Of a DNA stretch of 64,000 nt, positions 60,651 to 64,000 are shown piece by piece. The stretch is from JADHMP01 sp964386915 (GTDB lineage Bacteria; Bacteroidota; Bacteroidia; Flavobacteriales; Flavobacteriaceae): assembly GCA_964386915.1 (NCBI GenBank), contig CAYLUQ010000010.1:1-64000 (forward strand), given 5' to 3'. Made by a program: the position numbers and the translations under genes. Within the stretch, counting starts at the first letter, position 1, and each line of letters starts with the position of its first letter. The notes under the pieces were generated by a model. That model had not been told where the DNA came from, did not search any database, and saw only the letters and a program-made list of their open reading frames with translations.

Positions 60651-62078
60651 TTATTTCTTACCTATAATGCTACCCAAAAATCCTATTCCAAACAATATTG
60701 TGGTGCCCAAAACAATAGATAAGTAAGAGTGAAATAGGGTTTGACCGGACACATTTATCCAAAGGAGGGTTGCAATTCCCAAAATAACGGCAATGCCAAT
60801 CCATAAGTTGTTTTTAAGAGGAGCAATAACACCCAATAAAAAAAGTCCAAGCATGCCTCCACTGCAAATTGAGGCATATTTCCACCAAACGTCCAGCACC
60901 CCTTTAACGTCAATCATGCTCAAGGCAATAATAATGCTGATGAGACCCGACAATGCTGTGGAGAAATATAAGATTCTCACCTTGGAGTTCCCTTTTGAAA
61001 GAAAACGATTTGAAAAATAGTCGGTTACAAAAACGGTTGACATGCTGTTGTAGCTGGTAGAAATGGTGCTCATGCCTGCCGCAAAAATACTGGCAATGAG
61101 CAATCCGGCAAAGCCTTTAGGAATTTCTTGTGCAATGAAATAGGGAAAAATTTTATCGGTGGTTTCCCATAAATCGGGGGGTAGGGTGGGAATGACTTTG
61201 TAATAGCTAAATAGCGCTGTTCCCAAAAACAAAAAAAGGGCCGAAACGGGCAAGTAGATCAGTCCACCAACAAAGGCACTGCGCTGTGCTTTTTTTAAGG
61301 ATGGAAGCACCATATAGCGTTGAATGTAGTTTTGATCAATGCCAAAATTTTGAAGGTTTACAAAAAAGCCATAGATCAGCACTACCCAAAAAGTTGCATC
61401 ATTGAAATCTAAAGACATGCTGCCCAAACTAAATTTTTGCTGTTGCTGTGCAATACTCATAATTTGAGATACTCCTTCTGGCATTTTGAAGACAATAAAA
61501 ATCAAACAAAAAAGTACGCCTCCGATGAGAATAATCGCTTGGATAGCGTCGGTCCAAAGCACAGCATCAATACCTCCTAGAATAGAATAGAGGGAGACAA
61601 AAAATCCGGTTAAGATAATGATCCAAACAATGTCCCATCCCACTATGGCATTGATAGCTATGGCCAATAAATAGAGAATAGTGCCAATACGCATTAATTG
61701 TGTGATCAAATAGCAGAGCGATACATAATATTTAGCGCCATTTCCCAACCGATTGGCTATGAAGGTATAGGCAGAGGGACTGTTGGTTTTTCGATAGACT
61801 GGAATAAAATAGCGCACAGCAATTAGAGAGGCAAAGGGAATGGAAAAACTAAAAACCAAAGGATTCCAATTAGATTGAAACGCACTACCGGGTAGGGCTA
61901 AATAGCTAATGCTGCTCACAAAAGTGGCAAAAATGGATAGGCTCACCACCCAGGTTGGTACGCCACCACTTCCTAGAATGTAATTTTTTGCGCTTCGATT
62001 TTTTTTAAAAAAAGACCCCCCCAAAAAAAGGAGTAAGAGCAAATAAACACCAAAAACAATTAAATCTAAGGAGGTCAT
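60651..62078 (-). CDS. Sodium:solute symporter, sialic-acid-transporter-like
   Basis: SSS-family transporter of 475 residues with about 13 helices: DLIVFGVYLLLLLFLGGSFF at the start, VVSLSIFATFVSSISYLALPG (sodium and substrate region), then YSILGGIDAVLWTDAIQAII and IFAAGMSTISTSYNSMS. It imports a solute with sodium. It overlaps the NanA-like gene by 4 bases and is third in a unit with a sialidase-like gene, so sialic acid (SiaT-type) is the best guess. Confidence 0.85.
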   Translation of the reverse strand: MTSLDLIVFGVYLLLLLFLGGSFFKKNRSAKNYILGSGGVPTWVVSLSIFATFVSSISYLALPGSAFQSNWNPLVFSFSIPFASLIAVRYFIPVYRKTNSPSAYTFIANRLGNGAKYYVSLCYLITQLMRIGTILYLLAIAINAIVGWDIVWIIILTGFFVSLYSILGGIDAVLWTDAIQAIILIGGVLFCLIFIVFKMPEGVSQIMSIAQQQQKFSLGSMSLDFNDATFWVVLIYGFFVNLQNFGIDQNYIQRYMVLPSLKKAQRSAFVGGLIYLPVSALFLFLGTALFSYYKVIPTLPPDLWETTDKIFPYFIAQEIPKGFAGLLIASIFAAGMSTISTSYNSMSTVFVTDYFSNRFLSKGNSKVRILYFSTALSGLISIIIALSMIDVKGVLDVWWKYASICSGGMLGLFLLGVIAPLKNNLWIGIAVILGIATLLWINVSGQTLFHSYLSIVLGTTILFGIGFLGSIIGKK

Positions 62079-62998
62079 TTGATAGCAGCCATTTGGTTTT
62101 GAATTTCAGCTACTGCTGCTCCAATTTCTTCTTGGATTGTTTTTGAATAGGCATCAAAAGGATGTGTGAGTATGTTTTGGCATAAAACTTCTAGGGCAAG
62201 AGCTGCCTTAAGTCCTTTTAAAAAGGAACCATCTGGATAGGCTCCTCGGTATATTTTAGCACCAACCTGATCAATAAGTTGTTTATAGGCAAGGCTTTTT
62301 TTAGTGTCCTTTTGGCAATGGGCTTCATAGGCACCAACATATAGGGAGGGAAACAAATTAGCTCCGCCGTTCACTCCACCGTGGGCTCCCATAGAAAGTG
62401 ACTCAAATAAGAGTTCTTCTGGTCCAACCAACCAATTGAAATCATTTGGAAGTTTAAATGCCAATAATTCTTCTAAGTAGGGCAGGTTACCTGAGCTGTC
62501 TTTTAACCCCCAAATATTTGGATGTTCCGATAGCTTTTTAACGGTTTCTGTAGCAATTTCAACTTTAGTTAAACTTGGATAGTTATATAAATAAAGCGGT
62601 ATGGCAACATGATTGGCTATATATGTATAATACTGTTGCAATTCCTTTTGTTGCATTGGAACATAATAAGGAGGGGCTGCCACCACGGCATCGGCTCCAT
62701 TTGCTGCGGCAAAATCGGCCAAGTCTAGCAGTTCTGTTGTTGCCGTATCAGAAATCCCTACCCAAAACGGAATCCGATTAGCGAGTAGGGGCCCTGTGTG
62801 TTGAATGAGTGCTTTTCTATGGGCATAAGAGAGAGAGGTAGCTTCTCCGGTTGTGCCCAAAATAAAAATACCGTGTACACCCCCTTTTAGCATATGCTCA
62901 ATTAGTTGCTCTACAGCCTCAAAATCAATTTGCTGTTGGTCGTTTAAGGGCGTAACCATGGGCACCATAATACCCTCAAAGCGTTTTTTATTTTTCAT
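62075..62998 (-). CDS. Dihydrodipicolinate synthase family, N-acetylneuraminate lyase-like
   Basis: Class I aldolase of 307 residues, (beta/alpha)8 barrel. The motif GTTGEATSLS, the catalytic Tyr in YLYNYPSL and the Schiff-base Lys in GLKDSSGNL are all present. Family members include DapA, N-acetylneuraminate lyase and 2-keto-3-deoxy-acid aldolases. The symporter and sialidase-like genes beside it favour sialic-acid cleavage to ManNAc and pyruvate (inference). It is not next to lysine genes, which argues against DapA. Confidence 0.85.
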   Translation of the reverse strand: MKNKKRFEGIMVPMVTPLNDQQQIDFEAVEQLIEHMLKGGVHGIFILGTTGEATSLSYAHRKALIQHTGPLLANRIPFWVGISDTATTELLDLADFAAANGADAVVAAPPYYVPMQQKELQQYYTYIANHVAIPLYLYNYPSLTKVEIATETVKKLSEHPNIWGLKDSSGNLPYLEELLAFKLPNDFNWLVGPEELLFESLSMGAHGGVNGGANLFPSLYVGAYEAHCQKDTKKSLAYKQLIDQVGAKIYRGAYPDGSFLKGLKAALALEVLCQNILTHPFDAYSKTIQEEIGAAVAEIQNQMAAIK

Positions 62999-63000
62999 TT

Positions 63001-64000
63001 TTATTCGACTTGTAGAACAACATGCTTGATATTTTTTCTGTTGTAGGTATAAGTCAAATGGAGCTTTCCATCTGAAGATTGAATGAGAGCAGGATAACTA
63101 AATTCCCCCTTGTTTTCATTTTCTAGAACAAGAGCATCTTGCCAATCTTTTCCATCTTTAGAAATGGCTATGTTTAATTTGGCTCGTGCATTTCGACCTT
63201 GAACGGTTGGATTATAGACCAACACATGCCATCCGTTGGAGAGGGTCAAGGCATCTGTACCTGAATTGGGATTGGGCAAAGTTGTTTTGGTAATTTTGCC
63301 CCAACTGTTTCCACCGTCATAGGAGAAGGCTTGTAACAAGGCGTTGTCTCTACTGCGGCACAAAATTTGAAGTTTTTCTTGCGTATGAACTAAAATGCTA
63401 GGCTGAATGAGATTATAGGGGGTTTGTGGGTCTACTTCAATTTTTTCCCATTGGGTGCCTCCATCCACACTTTTTTCAATATGCACCTTCCAAGAAAGAC
63501 CAGTTGCGGTTCTGGTTTCGGTGCTAGAAGGGGCCAAAATGGTGCCGTTATTGAGTTGAATAGGTTTGTTTTTTATGGGGCCTAAAATGGTGTTAGGCAG
63601 TCTTTTTTCTTGACTCCAATCCATTCCGTTGTTGGAAGAAGTTTTTACGGCCCCCCACCACTCCCGGGGGGAAGGCCCTATTTTATAAAACAAAAAAACA
63701 GTGCCACCTTGTTCTTTAAACAAAACAGGGTTCCAATTTGGATACCGATTGCCATCGGGAGAAATCCCATCGGCTACTTGAGTGGGAGACTGCCATTGGG
63801 TGGCGGTACCTTTACTTAACCAAATGGTAACATCTTTATTGCCTTCTCGACTACCACCAAAGGCAGCCACAAGAAATTGGTTGGGTTGGGTCTCTAAAAT
63901 AGTAGAGGCATGGCAAGCTTCAAAAGGTGGTGTTTCATAGACCATTTCTTCTGAAATTATTTTTAAATGGAGTTGTGCCTGGAGTGAAGTTGCGCCTAGT
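63001..64000 (-). CDS. Sialidase-like (BNR repeat) exported protein, 5' end outside window
   Basis: The frame is open through the right edge, so the start is missing. Codons upstream of the ATG at 63945 read a signal-peptide end (LGATSLQAQ, with cleavage probably after LQA), then LHLKIISEE before MVYETPPFEACH; the apparent ATG is thus internal. The mature part is a BNR-type six-bladed propeller with Asp-box-like repeats (SSNNGMDWSQE; SVDGGTQWEK; SYDGGNSWGK; SKDGKDWQD). It matches the predicted-neuraminidase group (COG4692/BNR_2). It starts the operon with the lyase and symporter genes. The glycoside actually cleaved is uncertain. Confidence 0.85.
   Translation of the reverse strand, partial: LGATSLQAQLHLKIISEEMVYETPPFEACHASTILETQPNQFLVAAFGGSREGNKDVTIWLSKGTATQWQSPTQVADGISPDGNRYPNWNPVLFKEQGGTVFLFYKIGPSPREWWGAVKTSSNNGMDWSQEKRLPNTILGPIKNKPIQLNNGTILAPSSTETRTATGLSWKVHIEKSVDGGTQWEKIEVDPQTPYNLIQPSILVHTQEKLQILCRSRDNALLQAFSYDGGNSWGKITKTTLPNPNSGTDALTLSNGWHVLVYNPTVQGRNARAKLNIAISKDGKDWQDALVLENENKGEFSYPALIQSSDGKLHLTYTYNRKNIKHVVLQVE

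Noticed and set aside
1..64000. CRISPR arrays, insertion sequences, prophage, tRNA or rRNA genes
   Set aside because: No direct-repeat array, transposase-like protein, phage gene or tRNA-like fold was recognised on reading the intergenic regions.

Overview
The window looks like a chromosome segment of a marine-type Bacteroidota, most likely Flavobacteriia. The evidence is: Bacteroidota promoters (TTTG, about 19-20 bases, then TAnnTTTG) in front of several genes; no obvious Shine-Dalgarno sequences; moderately AT-rich DNA; families typical of this group (DUF4199, DUF4252, DUF6495, DUF6580, CarboxypepD_reg-like, long single-chain PurL, short CarB); and a cobalamin riboswitch before a TonB-dependent receptor. 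I see no tRNA, rRNA, insertion sequence, prophage or CRISPR array.

Layout, left half. 0-4.1 kb is a fatty-acid unit on the minus strand (acyl-CoA ligase, MarR regulator, acyl-CoA dehydrogenase) with conspicuous palindromes before the ligase and the regulator. 4.1-15.8 kb, also minus, holds purL, a truncated DoxX-like remnant, an RsmB/RsmF-type methyltransferase, an ECF sigma factor with two overlapping partner genes, and an ABC exporter / phosphosugar mutase / glycosyltransferase chain. 15.9-25.5 kb is mixed housekeeping: rpmE2, an orphan peptide-binding lipoprotein, mtaB, a lytic transglycosylase, rpmH and a carB without its allosteric domain. 25.5-30.7 kb has the B12 riboswitch and receptor, an S41 protease and a second ECF sigma module. 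30.7-42.7 kb holds purB, rdgB, rlmH, priA, a LytTR regulator with a degenerate receiver, the rpsF-rpsR-rplI operon and hisS.

Right half (42.7-64 kb) is an accessory carbohydrate region. A secreted Gfo/Idh/MocA oxidoreductase plus a DUF1080 protein form a probable 3-keto-glycoside module. A six-gene minus-strand operon encodes non-phosphorylative deoxysugar catabolism, probably of L-fucose (mutarotase, FucP permease, sugar dehydrogenase, lactonase, diketo-acid hydrolase, keto-acid dehydrogenase); the sugar-acid dehydratase is not in it. After a DEAD-box helicase come a second secreted oxidoreductase, an MFS transporter and a Planctomycete-style trio (DUF2231/cytochrome/LRR, DUF1501, PSD1 cytochrome). 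An isolated AT-rich HxlR regulator follows, then a sialic-acid-like operon (sodium symporter, NanA-like lyase, sialidase-like protein) that runs off the right edge.

The observations most worth a second look are the LytTR regulator lacking all expected receiver residues except one Thr, the sugar dehydrogenase with Asn in place of the YxxxK lysine, the palindromes around the marR/fadD-like genes, the DoxX remnant, and the -7 boxes lying only 4-6 bases before start codons. I found no clear-cut new defence or mobile system.
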